A DNA stretch of 42,834 nucleotides from RBG-16-57-9 sp964462185 (GTDB lineage: Archaea > Thermoproteota > Bathyarchaeia > TCS64): the NCBI GenBank assembly GCA_964462185.1, contig CAYWWV010000009.1:1-42834 (forward strand), in the 5' to 3' direction. A model generated the notes under the pieces. That model saw only the letters and a list, made by a program, of their open reading frames with translations, was not told where the DNA came from and did no database searches. Positions 24,143-31,954 of this stretch are shown piece after piece. Each line of letters opens with the position of its first letter. Within the stretch, counting starts at the first letter, position 1. A program made the position numbers and the translations under genes.

Positions 24143-24165
24143 GGAAGGGTCTTTTAAACCCTTCC
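24143..24165 (-). promoter_or_regulatory. inverted repeat enclosing the EF-2 TATA-like element
   Basis: GGAAGGGT (24143-24150) and ACCCTTCC (24158-24165) are perfect reverse complements around CTTTTAA. The central TTTTAAA is a plausible EF-2 TATA box about 50 bases before the ATG. The same element could fold as a hairpin ending the PhoU transcript, whose stop is at 24214. Confidence 0.5.
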
Positions 24166-24213
24166 CATTCTTTGCAGGGTATTTATGGGGAGTGGTTTCT
24201 ATATAGAGGCCTT

Positions 24214-25287
24214 TCAATGGGTTGCCGCCTCCTCGGTCTCCTGGGGCTCCTCTAGGAGGGAGCAGATGTCGTTCTCACCCCAGATCACCTTGTCGATACT
24301 GGTGGTGGCTATGGCGGTGCTGTACTCTGAAATTATCCTGAGTTCCCACGCTATCTCGTTGACGTGGGCCGCTAGGACGGGGTCATGGTTCTCCTGGAAC
24401 TCCCTCAGCAGGCTCTCCTCCTCCCTCCCCACAGCCTCGTAGAGGTCGACGGCGTCGCTTGCTTGTTTGATGTCTGCCGTGAAGAGGCTCTTCATGGCTT
24501 GGTCAAACATATTGAAGACTACCAGCCCTATTTGGCTGAGCCTCTCGAAGAGGTCCTCCTCCTCTTTCCGCCTGTACTTGTCGATGGCCATGACGATGCG
24601 GGCGACGTCGTAGAGCCTGTCGCCGATCATCTCCAGGTACCAGGCAATCATGTTGAACTGGGTGATGTTGAGGGGACTGGTTATTCCAATGGTCTCAGAC
24701 ATGAGGCGGTTCTGCTGCGCCAGTGAGAGAAGCCTTATCATCAACCAGAAGATGGTGTCGGCGTCCTGCTCCCTGGCCAAGGCGTCTTTAGCTAGCTCCA
24801 TATCCCTGTCGATGAGGGCGTCTAGGCACTCCTTGAACATGATGCTGACGATCATGTAGAGGCGTTTTAGCACCGTCTCCATGGGGAAGTTTTTCGGGTC
24901 CACGCTGCACTGGAGCAGCAGGTGGGTCTCACTCTCCTCGATGATCCCGATTCCAATTAGGCGTCGAGTCACCTCACGAATGGCCTCGATCTGTTCCCGT
25001 ATGAGCCTCCTCTGGCTTTCAACTCTGATGAGGCTACGGCCGAGTACGTAGTTTCCCACGATTACCCGTGAGAGGACCCTGGTGTTGTCGCATTGGTCCA
25101 CGTTTACCACGTAGACCTGCTTATCATCTAGTCGGCTCTGCTCGGGGGTTATCCGGAGAGCCCCGTCGCTTTCCTCTGAGATGAAAACCAGGTCTCCTTT
25201 TTTTAGGCCTGTTTTCTTAGCCCAACTCATGGGGAGGGAGACGCTTAGGGTTGAGTAACCCACTTTTTGGATTTTTCTAGGTTCCAT
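24214..25287 (-). CDS. AbrB-PhoU phosphate-uptake-type regulator
   Basis: A 357-residue protein. The first 50 residues form a SpoVT/AbrB-like swapped-hairpin DNA-binding domain (RKIQKVGYSTLSVSLPMSWAKKTGLKKGDLVFI). Residues about 130-340 form two PhoU-like helical bundles, with E/D-rich metal-binding-type motifs such as REQDADTIFWL and EMIGDRLYDVARIV. Archaeal proteins of this build are annotated as phosphate-uptake regulators, but no pst or other phosphate transport gene lies nearby, so the target is uncertain. The start is ATG at 25287. Upstream are a TATA element and a perfect 10-base inverted repeat that might be its own operator. Confidence 0.85.
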   Translation of the reverse strand: MEPRKIQKVGYSTLSVSLPMSWAKKTGLKKGDLVFISEESDGALRITPEQSRLDDKQVYVVNVDQCDNTRVLSRVIVGNYVLGRSLIRVESQRRLIREQIEAIREVTRRLIGIGIIEESETHLLLQCSVDPKNFPMETVLKRLYMIVSIMFKECLDALIDRDMELAKDALAREQDADTIFWLMIRLLSLAQQNRLMSETIGITSPLNITQFNMIAWYLEMIGDRLYDVARIVMAIDKYRRKEEEDLFERLSQIGLVVFNMFDQAMKSLFTADIKQASDAVDLYEAVGREEESLLREFQENHDPVLAAHVNEIAWELRIISEYSTAIATTSIDKVIWGENDICSLLEEPQETEEAATH

Positions 25288-25345
25288 CGTTTACACCTGT
25301 TTTTTCGGAGGGTTTTGGCTGGGCAGTCATTTAGTGCCTGACCTC

Positions 25346-25354
25346 CGTATATAT
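25346..25354 (-). promoter_or_regulatory. TATA box of the AbrB-PhoU gene
   Basis: CCATATATACGG on the minus strand, about 60-67 bases before the ATG at 25287, predicts a leader near 35 bases. A second TATA-like TTAGTTATACAG lies some 20 bases further upstream (about 25367-25378). Confidence 0.45.
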
Positions 25355-25386
25355 GGTCATTACTTCGCTGTATAACTAAATGCGTC

Positions 25387-25410
25387 AATATAAACATAGT
25401 TGTTTATATT
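25387..25410. repeat. perfect 10-base inverted repeat upstream of the AbrB-PhoU gene
   Basis: AATATAAACA (25387-25396), spacer TAGT, then TGTTTATATT (25401-25410): all ten positions pair. It is AT-only apart from one C/G pair per arm, and it lies upstream of the PhoU TATA elements and 16 bases past the EcfT stop. It may be an operator or a transcript-end hairpin. Confidence 0.6.
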
Positions 25411-25425
25411 TATGGAGCGGGGGGC

Positions 25426-26202
25426 TCACCCCGTGAGAGTGAAACTCCAATTAGCCAAGAATCTAACGTATATGGCTAGGGCCAGGAGGACCAGGGCTAG
25501 CAGGGATACCAGGTAGTCTCTGGGCGTCATCTCCAGCTCATAGAGATTAGTACGGTTGGGGGAGGCTCCGAAAGCCCTTGACTCCATGGCTTCAGCGAGT
25601 TCCAGGCTCCTTCTTATGCTGTTGATTATCAGTGGAAGAAGGATGGGAATGTAGTTTCTGACACGGCTGAGGAAGTTGCCTTTGTCCAGCTCCAGCCCCC
25701 GTGACCTCTGAGCATCCATTATTGTTTGGGCCTCGTCGGCTAGGACGGGTACGAATCGGATGGCGGTGATGAAGGCGAAGTTGAACTCGTAGGGTATGCG
25801 TGCCTTCTCGAGGGCCAGGCTTAGTTTGTCGGGGCTGGTGGTGAGGAAGAAGACGCTGAAGCTGGTTACGAGGACTATGAAGCGGATGGTTAGGGCGGCG
25901 CTGTATTCAACTAGGCTGGGGGTGAGTCCCCCGCGGAAATAGTAGAAGCTGATGAGGTTGGTGATGAAGATGAAGGCGGCTATTACGCTGGCCCCCTTGA
26001 TTGTTTTCAACCACTCCTTGGTTACTTTGGCTGTGACAACCAGGGGTATTTGAACTGCTAGGATGAGGAGGAGGGGAATGGCTTCCAGGAAGATTACTGA
26101 GGAGGCGAAGAAGACTAGGGTTAGGAGGAATTTGGCTCGGGGGTCCAGCCTGTGGATGGGGGAGTCGCCCCGAGTGAAGCGAAGGCTCTCCAGGAGGCTC
26201 AT
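25426..26202 (-). CDS. ECF transporter transmembrane subunit EcfT
   Basis: The membrane scaffold of an energy-coupling-factor vitamin/metal importer, linking the ATPases to substrate-binding S components. Several hydrophobic helices surround the two cytoplasmic coupling motifs, AQRSRGLELDKG and AEAMESRAFG (the Ala-Arg-Gly-type motifs that engage the ATPases). The frame is open to 26241, but the ATG at 26202 overlaps the ATPase gene stop as ATGA and gives MSLLESLRFTRGDSPIHRLDPRAK, a standard EcfT start, so I take 258 residues. No S component is encoded in the window, which suggests a shared (group II) module serving S proteins elsewhere. Confidence 0.92.
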   Translation of the reverse strand: MSLLESLRFTRGDSPIHRLDPRAKFLLTLVFFASSVIFLEAIPLLLILAVQIPLVVTAKVTKEWLKTIKGASVIAAFIFITNLISFYYFRGGLTPSLVEYSAALTIRFIVLVTSFSVFFLTTSPDKLSLALEKARIPYEFNFAFITAIRFVPVLADEAQTIMDAQRSRGLELDKGNFLSRVRNYIPILLPLIINSIRRSLELAEAMESRAFGASPNRTNLYELEMTPRDYLVSLLALVLLALAIYVRFLANWSFTLTG

Positions 26203-27926
26203 GTACGGCCACCCCCTAAAACCCCTCTGAGAATATCGCACCCCTCCCCCACGTCAACCACGTCCTTGGGGAGCCCGTGGTTGGATAGGAGGGCGAAGAG
26301 CTTGGTGATCTCGGGCTGGGCAACGCTGCACCTCTCGAGGGACTCGACCCGGGTCATCACCTCTTTGGTGGGCCCCTCATCTAGGACCCTCCCCCCGGCC
26401 ATCAACACGATGCGGGGCTGGCTCTCAGCAACAAACTCTACGTCGTGGGTCACAACCACGATGGTTTTCCCCTGGGTCCTCAGCTGCATTAAGAAGTGTT
26501 TTAATCGCTCTTTCTGGCCGTAGTCTTGGCCGATGGTGGGCTCGTCTAGGACCAGCACCTCTGGGTCCCATGCAAGGACTGATGCCAGGGCCACCCTCTT
26601 CCGCTCCCCCCCGCTGAGGGTGAAGGGGCTTTTATGCTTGTATTGAGCAAGGTCAAGGAGGTTGAGGGCCCAGTCCACTCTTTTCTCCACCATCCCCTCA
26701 TCCATCCCAAAATTCCTCAGGGCGAAGGCAACCTCCCTCTCCACCGTCTCCTCAAATAGCTGGTCGTCGGGGTTTTGGAATACCAGGCCCACCCTCCTGC
26801 TCAGCTGAGCCACGCTAGTCTCGGAGATATCCCTCCCATCCAGCAACACTCTGCCACGCTGGGGCCTGAGAAGGCCGTTGAAATGCTTGATCAGCGTTGT
26901 CTTCCCCGCGCCGTTCTCGCCCATAATGGCTACGTAGTCGCCTTGGTGGATCTCCAGGTCCACGTCTTTGAGGGCCTCCACCCCCGCGGGGTAGGTGTAG
27001 CTTACCCCTTCCACCTGGATGATGGCTTTGTGGTAGTGCTCTCCCACGAATTGGTGGGCTGGAGACGGCTTTGTGGTGGCGGTTGTTGCTTTGGGGAGCC
27101 GGGGGAGTATGGCTTGGTAGAACTCCTCGGGGGAGAGGGGTGGGGACGGGAATAGCTCTGGGCCCAACATTTTTGAGAGCATTAAAACCCTGGGGATTCC
27201 CACACCCAGGAGCCGGGTCTCCTCCCTGCCCAGAACCTCCCTCGGGGACCCATCGCTGACGAGCCGCCCCCTATCGAAGACTACTATTCGATCCACATAC
27301 TTGGCTGCTATGTCTATGCGGTGCTCGATGATGATGATGGTTATGCCCAGCTCTTTGTTGAGGCGGTCCAAGACCTGAAATATTCGCTCAGCCCCCACGG
27401 GGTCTAGGAAACTTGTGGGCTCGTCCAGCACGATGATGCTGGGGCGCATAGCCAGCACCGAGGCAATGGTGAGGCGCTGCTTCTGGCCTCCTGAGAGTTC
27501 GTGGGTGGCTCTCAAGCGGAGGTTTTGGATCCCAGTAACTCTGGCAGCCCAATCCACCTCGCGGTACATCTCCTCCCGGGAAACCCCCAGGTTCTCCAAG
27601 CCGAAGGCTATGTCCTTTTCAACGGTTAGAGCAAAGATCTGGTTCTCGGGGTTCTGGAAGATTAAACCCACGTGGCGAGCCAACTCCCATGTCGGGTGCT
27701 CCCGCGTGTCCAAACCCATAACCCTAACAGAACCACTCATCTCGCCCTGGTAGAACCTGGGGATCAAACCGTTGAGCGCCCGGCAGAGCGTCGTCTTGCC
27801 GCATCCACTGGGCCCGGTGAAGAGGATGAACTCGCCCTCCTCTATGGTGAGGTTGATGTCTTGCAAGGCGGGCTTGGAGGCTTGGGGGTAGCTATAGGTC
27901 AGCCCCTCCACCTCTACTTGGCCCAA
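26199..27926 (-). CDS. ECF transporter ATPase, two ABC domains in one chain (EcfA1-EcfA2 fusion)
   Basis: A 575-residue protein carrying two complete ABC nucleotide-binding domains that power ECF-type uptake. Domain 1: Walker A GPSGCGKTT (38-46), signature LSGGQKQR (144-151), Walker B IIVLDEP (164-170). Domain 2: Walker A GENGAGKTT (336-344), signature LSGGERKR (437-444), Walker B VLVLDEP (457-463). Both have the Q-loop FQNP. A Pro/Thr-rich linker (about 257-300) joins them. It starts with TTG, with an AGGAGG-type site upstream and a TATA box at about 27971. The stop overlaps the EcfT start by 4 bases. Confidence 0.93.
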   Translation of the reverse strand: MGQVEVEGLTYSYPQASKPALQDINLTIEEGEFILFTGPSGCGKTTLCRALNGLIPRFYQGEMSGSVRVMGLDTREHPTWELARHVGLIFQNPENQIFALTVEKDIAFGLENLGVSREEMYREVDWAARVTGIQNLRLRATHELSGGQKQRLTIASVLAMRPSIIVLDEPTSFLDPVGAERIFQVLDRLNKELGITIIIIEHRIDIAAKYVDRIVVFDRGRLVSDGSPREVLGREETRLLGVGIPRVLMLSKMLGPELFPSPPLSPEEFYQAILPRLPKATTATTKPSPAHQFVGEHYHKAIIQVEGVSYTYPAGVEALKDVDLEIHQGDYVAIMGENGAGKTTLIKHFNGLLRPQRGRVLLDGRDISETSVAQLSRRVGLVFQNPDDQLFEETVEREVAFALRNFGMDEGMVEKRVDWALNLLDLAQYKHKSPFTLSGGERKRVALASVLAWDPEVLVLDEPTIGQDYGQKERLKHFLMQLRTQGKTIVVVTHDVEFVAESQPRIVLMAGGRVLDEGPTKEVMTRVESLERCSVAQPEITKLFALLSNHGLPKDVVDVGEGCDILRGVLGGGRT

Positions 27927-27970
27927 CCCCTAATCCTCCTAGACTCTCCTAAAGGAACAAGCTAAACCAA

Positions 27971-27978
27971 AATATAGT
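27971..27978 (-). promoter_or_regulatory. TATA box of the ECF operon
   Basis: Minus-strand AAACTATATTTTGG, about 45-52 bases before the TTG start at 27926. The rest of the 270-base space up to the DHH gene stop (28197) holds only the inverted repeats listed separately. Confidence 0.45.
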
Positions 27979-28010
27979 TTTCTAACCACAAACGGAAAAC
28001 TACCTCCAGA

Positions 28011-28030
28011 GGGGGTTAAGGGAAACCCCC
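28011..28030. repeat. inverted repeat GGGGGTT / AACCCCC
   Basis: Seven-base perfect arms (28011-28017 and 28024-28030) around a 6-base spacer. It lies past the DHH gene stop and upstream of the ECF TATA box, so a role in ending the DHH transcript is more likely than a leader structure of the ECF operon. Confidence 0.45.
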
Positions 28031-28055
28031 AGGTAAACCTCTTAAAAGAAGCCTG

Positions 28056-28071
28056 ATGGAGGTCCCTCCAT
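28056..28071. repeat. palindrome ATGGAGG-TC-CCTCCAT
   Basis: Seven-base perfect arms with a 2-base centre in the same intergenic space. As DNA it could be a protein site; as RNA it could only form with a loop wider than two bases. Function unknown. Confidence 0.4.
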
Positions 28072-28196
28072 ACAAGACGACGCTCAGTGATACCAGGTTA
28101 AGCCAATGTAAATAGCCTTCTGGGTCCAGGCCTCCCAAGAGGTTGTTGAGAAGGCTCGAAGAAACGACGAGTTAGGCTTAGGGTTGATTATGTAGG

Positions 28197-29186
28197 TTAG
28201 CCCGGGGTGTTGATGGATATGAGTTCTTCCAGGATTTTCTGGACTTCATTCTTGACTTCTTGGTAGGTGCCTGGGCCGTTGTACCCCGCTGCTGTGGGGT
28301 GTCCATTGCCCGTACCCCCCAGCCCCTCAGCCAGCTTCTGGGCAACCAACCCAAGGTTCACCCCCGTAGAGGCGTGGAAACCCTGCGTGGAACGCATGCT
28401 CACCCGGCTCCCACTCTTGGACTCGTTCACCACCACCGCCACATCAGCCCCCAGGGAAACCAGGGCCCGAGCAGCCGAGGCCTCGAAGGACCCCACATAA
28501 CTGGTGGCAATCACCCACTGGCCGAGCCGCCATAACTCGGCTCTCTGGGCAGACTTTAGACGGGCCACCTTCTCCGAGGGCTCTACGTCCACCGAGATGA
28601 GCCCTAGGACCTGGGATATGTCTTTCTCGCCTAGGAGGTCTGCGGCCATCTGGAAGAGGCTTCGGCCGCCGATGCTGAACCCCTTGGAGTCGCTGGCGGC
28701 GCCCGCCAGGAGGGCCTGGGCGACTGGGTGGCTGGGCCTGTGCCCCGCCTCCAAGTATAACCGGTAGACCACCTCACAACTGCTGCTTGCCTCGGGGTCT
28801 ACTACGAGTAGCCCATCCCCCTCCAACGGCCTGGGGTTATGGTGGTCCACGGCTATCAGGGTCTCGGGGTTTAACTCCCCCAGGGAGACCCCTGTTTGGT
28901 CTAGGGTGGAGCAGTCCACCAGGATGAGGGCTCCCCCCCTCCAGGGGGGCTCCGTGACGTAGTCCAGGCTAAGGGCTTGGGCCATTTTTTTTGAGGGCGT
29001 GTTGACCCCGCCCACAGCTACCACCTGGCAGTCTATCTCTGGCCTGAGGGTTAGGGCTAGCTCCCTCATGCCTTGGGCGGCTGCGAAGGCGTCGGGGTCG
29101 GCGTTGATGTGGGGTAAAACCATGGTTCGGGGGCGGAGTAGGTTTGTGAGCTTGGCTATTTGGGGGGAGACCATGGGGGCCCTCAC
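28197..29186 (-). CDS. DHH-family phosphoesterase
   Basis: A 329-residue protein with the RecJ/DHH layout. Motif I HINADPD (26-32), an acidic site at D91 in LILVDCS, motif III VDHH (113-116) and DSKGF form the Mn-binding domain. The C-terminal DHHA1-type substrate domain has GGTGNGHPTAAGYNGPG. Archaeal relatives include RecJ-like nucleases and oligonucleotide phosphodiesterases; which of these applies cannot be decided. It starts inside the last codons of prefoldin beta (4-base overlap), a pairing that suggests joint translation. Confidence 0.88.
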   Translation of the reverse strand: MRAPMVSPQIAKLTNLLRPRTMVLPHINADPDAFAAAQGMRELALTLRPEIDCQVVAVGGVNTPSKKMAQALSLDYVTEPPWRGGALILVDCSTLDQTGVSLGELNPETLIAVDHHNPRPLEGDGLLVVDPEASSSCEVVYRLYLEAGHRPSHPVAQALLAGAASDSKGFSIGGRSLFQMAADLLGEKDISQVLGLISVDVEPSEKVARLKSAQRAELWRLGQWVIATSYVGSFEASAARALVSLGADVAVVVNESKSGSRVSMRSTQGFHASTGVNLGLVAQKLAEGLGGTGNGHPTAAGYNGPGTYQEVKNEVQKILEELISINTPG

Positions 29187-29542
29187 TCGGTGGAGATGCC
29201 CAGCTCCTTCTGGAGCGTCTCCTGGAGGCCCGTCACCTTCTCCCTGGTCTTGGCCTCCTGCTTCTCCAAGACCTTTAACCGCATCTCCAAGAAGTCTTTC
29301 CGCTCCTCCAACTCCTTCAACACCTGGTCCCTGGGGCTCTCCACCAAGACGGCGCCCACAGACTTGTAGACCCGGCTGTCGGGGGAGGCCTTCTTAAGGG
29401 TCTCGATGGCCTTGTCGGACTCCATCATCTCCAGCTCAATGTTTTGTTTCTGGATCAACAGCTGTTGGAGGGTGTTCTGTAGGCTTTGAAGCCTTTGAAG
29501 CCTCTCCTGGACCTGGGGGGGCAGCTGGTTTATGGAACTCAT
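29183..29542 (-). CDS. pfdB: prefoldin subunit beta
   Basis: A 119-residue chaperone subunit; with prefoldin alpha it forms a jellyfish-shaped hexamer that hands unfolded proteins to the thermosome. Two long coiled-coil helices (LPPQVQERLQRLQSLQNTLQQLLIQKQNIELEMMESDKAIETL and the C-terminal KELEERKDFLEMRLKVLEKQEAKTREKV) flank the beta hairpin KSVGAVLVE. The length is normal. It overlaps the DHH gene by 4 bases. Confidence 0.92.
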   Translation of the reverse strand: MSSINQLPPQVQERLQRLQSLQNTLQQLLIQKQNIELEMMESDKAIETLKKASPDSRVYKSVGAVLVESPRDQVLKELEERKDFLEMRLKVLEKQEAKTREKVTGLQETLQKELGISTE

Positions 29543-29587
29543 TCTAACCCATTAACCCCTAGCCTTCTCTAAATACTTACCGGGGGG

Positions 29588-30670
29588 CTACCTGGAGCGG
29601 GTCCACTCCCGCCCCAGGGTCTCTCTGGCCACCACAATCTTCTGGATGTTGGCCGCGCCCTCAGCCCCAATACAGTAGCTCATAACGCCTCTAAGACCCA
29701 TCTCCAGGGGGCACTCCTTTGTGTAGCCGTAGGCACCCATCCAGTACATCACCCTCCTGAATGTGTCCAAGGCGTAGTGGGGGGCCAGGTATTTGCACAT
29801 GGAGATGTACTTGGCTGTCTCCAGGGCGCTGAACCTGCCCGTCTTGTATTTCTGGTCCAGCATCCATGCGGTGCGGTAGATAAGGCTCTTGATGGCTTCA
29901 TGGTGGGCCACCATGTCGGCCAGGTCGAATTGGATTCCCTGGTATTTGGCCAGGGGCTGCCCGAAGGCCTCCCGCTCCTTTATGTATTCCATCCCCAGCT
30001 CCAGGGCTCTCTCGGCAGCCCCTATGCAGCTTGCCGATACCAGGACGCGGGCGGCGTCGAAGCCCTCCATGGTGTAGTAGAAGCCCCGGTTGGTCTCCCC
30101 CAGCTGGTACTCGGGGGGTATCTTGACACCGGTCATCTTGAAGCCGCCGGTGCTGATGGCCATGCGGCCCATGTTCTCGAAACGCTTGGTCACCTCCACC
30201 CCCTCCCAGTTGATGGGGAGGAAGACCGCCGTCATCCCCCGGTGGCCGGCCTCCCGGTTGTTATACCCGGTGACGAAGTAGCCCCCNNNNNNNNNNNNNN
30301 NNNNNNNNNNNNNNNNNNNNNNNNNNNNNNNNNNNNNNNNNNNNNNNNNNNNNNNNNNNNNNNNNNNNNNNNNNNNNNNNNNNNNNGCCTGCACCAGGTA
30401 GAATACAGCTGAGGCCACGCTAATATCGGCGTAGCCCATCTCCTCGGCAGCTATGGTGGCCGTAACCCAGTCAGCGTTGCTACCCCCATCCTCCTCGGGC
30501 AGGGTTAGCAGCAGCAAACCCATGTCTCCCAGGCCTTTGATAAAACTCTTGGGCAGCTCATGCTTGGTGTCGTTTTCGCGGACCTGCTCCAGGGTGAGGT
30601 TCTTGGAAAGCCACTCCCTCACAGCCTCCCGGAAAAGATCCTGCTCCTCAGTGAACGAGAAATCAACCAA
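29588..30670 (-). CDS. acyl-CoA dehydrogenase, interrupted by an assembly gap
   Basis: An FAD-dependent enzyme oxidising acyl-CoA to enoyl-CoA. The N-terminal helical domain (DFSFTEEQDLFREAVREWL, PEEDGGSNADWVTATIAAEEMGYAD), the FAD-domain remnant GYFVTGYNN, and the C-terminal domain (RVLVSASCIGAAERALELGMEYIKEREAFGQPLAKYQGIQFDLADM...) are recognisable. The Glu of GAEGAANIQKIV is where the catalytic base sits in medium-chain enzymes. A 100-N gap removes part of the middle. The frame reaches an ATG at 30706, but a TATA box at 30711-30718 means transcription starts near 30688, so the TTG at 30670 (MVDFSFTEEQ) is the likely start. Divergent from the saccharopine-dehydrogenase-like gene. Confidence 0.9.
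   Translation of the reverse strand: MVDFSFTEEQDLFREAVREWLSKNLTLEQVRENDTKHELPKSFIKGLGDMGLLLLTLPEEDGGSNADWVTATIAAEEMGYADISVASAVFYLVQXXXXXXXXXXXXXXXXXXXXXXXXXXXXXXXXXXGGYFVTGYNNREAGHRGMTAVFLPINWEGVEVTKRFENMGRMAISTGGFKMTGVKIPPEYQLGETNRGFYYTMEGFDAARVLVSASCIGAAERALELGMEYIKEREAFGQPLAKYQGIQFDLADMVAHHEAIKSLIYRTAWMLDQKYKTGRFSALETAKYISMCKYLAPHYALDTFRRVMYWMGAYGYTKECPLEMGLRGVMSYCIGAEGAANIQKIVVARETLGREWTRSR
30287..30386. other. assembly gap (100 N) in the acyl-CoA dehydrogenase
   Basis: Exactly 100 unknown bases. Frame agrees on both sides, but the true length is unknown. Confidence 0.95.
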
Positions 30671-30710
30671 TTTTAAACACCTACTAGTCGATGAGATTCT
30701 CGCCACAGCT

Positions 30711-30718
30711 TATTTAAG
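30711..30718 (-). promoter_or_regulatory. TATA box of the acyl-CoA dehydrogenase
   Basis: Minus-strand TCTTAAATAAGC. It lies 5-12 bases from the upstream ATG (30706), which could hardly be transcribed, and 41-48 bases from the TTG at 30670, which fits; it therefore decides the start. Confidence 0.55.
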
Positions 30719-30741
30719 ACCTTCCACAGGGGGACCAGAGA

Positions 30742-30750
30742 GGTTATAGG
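30742..30750 (+). promoter_or_regulatory. TATA-like element of the saccharopine-dehydrogenase-like gene
   Basis: GAGGTTATAGG about 30-36 bases before the ATG at 30779, consistent with a nearly leaderless transcript. It faces away from the acyl-CoA dehydrogenase TATA box 24 bases to its left. Confidence 0.4.
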
Positions 30751-30778
30751 CTGTCCAGGACTAGTTCACCTGGTATAG

Positions 30779-31954
30779 ATGAAGGTCCTTGTTTTGGGGC
30801 TGGGGCTCATGGGCCCAGCGGTGGCCCGGGACTGCTGTGAGGCAGAGGGCGTAGAACATGTAACGGGGTGTGATGTGGACCCCGCCAAGGTGGAGGCCGC
30901 ACCTAAACTGGTGGGCTGCGAAAACTTCGACGCCGAGGTGCTCAGCGTCTTGGACCACGGAGCCCTGGTGGAGAAGATGAGGGGCTACGATGTAGTGGTC
31001 AATAGTACGGCTGCCAAGTTCAGCATGAATGTCCTGAAGGCAGCAATGGAGGCAGGCGTAAACATTGTGGACTTGGCTGGTGGGGGCTACCCCCATGAAG
31101 GCCCCCTCTACGATGAGGTGCGGGAGGCCGGGATAACAGCCATCCCAGGGTGTGGGGTGGACCCAGGGTTGATCGATGTCCTCGCCGGCCAGGCCATCTA
31201 CGGGCTGGACCAGGTGGAATCGGTGATGTTCGCCTGCGGCGGCCTTCCCAGGGACCCGGAGCCCCCTCTGGACTACAAGATCGTCTTCGGCGGAACCCGT
31301 ATGCCCGTGAGGCCTGGGAAGGTGCCCATGATCGACGAGGGAAAACTGGTGGAGCTGGACAGGTACAGCGAGGTGGAGCCCATCTACGTTGAGGGCCTGG
31401 AGCCTATGGAGGCCTTCGTTGACGGCTACCCCTCCAGTTTGCTGAAGCTTTGCCTGGAGAAGGGGGTGAGAACCTTCAGGGGCAAGACCATCCGGTACTC
31501 CGGCTTCGTGGACAAGATCACCTTCCTCAACGACCTGGGGCTTATTGGAGAGGAGCCCGTGGAGGTAGATGGGGCCCAGGTGGTTCCAAGAGACCTATTC
31601 CACAAGGTGGTCTACCCCTTGGTAAGGTTTGACCCCGGGGAAGGCGACAGAGACATCACCGTGATGCTGGTCCACGTGGAGGGCTCCAGAGACGGGGAGG
31701 AGGTGGTCTGGGAGTACGACATGGTGGACTACTACGACGAGGAGAAAAACGTCACCTCGATGGCCAGGACCACTGGCTACACCGCGGCCATCGTGGCCAG
31801 GATGCTAGGCAGGGGAGCAATCAAGGAAAAGGGCATCCAGTGGCCTGTCAGGGTTATAAAAGGAAACCTCTTCCGAGAGCTGGTGGGGGAGCTGAGGAGG
31901 CGGGGAGTGGAGATCACCGAGACAGTCACCGTGAGTAGGGAGATATCTATCTAA
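30779..31954 (+). CDS. saccharopine dehydrogenase-like NAD(P) oxidoreductase
   Basis: A 391-residue protein. The N-terminal Rossmann domain has LGLGLMG (6-12) followed by CDVDPAKVE. The DVVVNSTAAKFSMNVLKAAMEAGVNIVDLAGG region and GCGVDPGLIDVLAGQ (about 123-137) match the saccharopine dehydrogenase / carboxynorspermidine dehydrogenase superfamily. Such enzymes act on lysine-, saccharopine- or polyamine-type substrates; the actual one is not clear. It shares a divergent promoter region with the acyl-CoA dehydrogenase, so a joint amino-acid or acyl catabolic role is possible. Its 3' end overlaps the archaellin gene by 8 bases, tail to tail. Confidence 0.86.
   Translation: MKVLVLGLGLMGPAVARDCCEAEGVEHVTGCDVDPAKVEAAPKLVGCENFDAEVLSVLDHGALVEKMRGYDVVVNSTAAKFSMNVLKAAMEAGVNIVDLAGGGYPHEGPLYDEVREAGITAIPGCGVDPGLIDVLAGQAIYGLDQVESVMFACGGLPRDPEPPLDYKIVFGGTRMPVRPGKVPMIDEGKLVELDRYSEVEPIYVEGLEPMEAFVDGYPSSLLKLCLEKGVRTFRGKTIRYSGFVDKITFLNDLGLIGEEPVEVDGAQVVPRDLFHKVVYPLVRFDPGEGDRDITVMLVHVEGSRDGEEVVWEYDMVDYYDEEKNVTSMARTTGYTAAIVARMLGRGAIKEKGIQWPVRVIKGNLFRELVGELRRRGVEITETVTVSREISI

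Noticed and set aside
27927..28196. Riboswitch or leader RNA for the ECF operon
   Set aside because: The 270-base space contains hairpins, but the likely TATA box (27971-27978) lies between them and the gene, so they would not be in the ECF transcript. No known riboswitch pattern was recognised.
31150..31392. Overlapping plus-strand frames inside the saccharopine-dehydrogenase-like gene
   Set aside because: They are alternate-frame shadows with Arg/Gly/Pro-biased translation and no ribosome-binding site.
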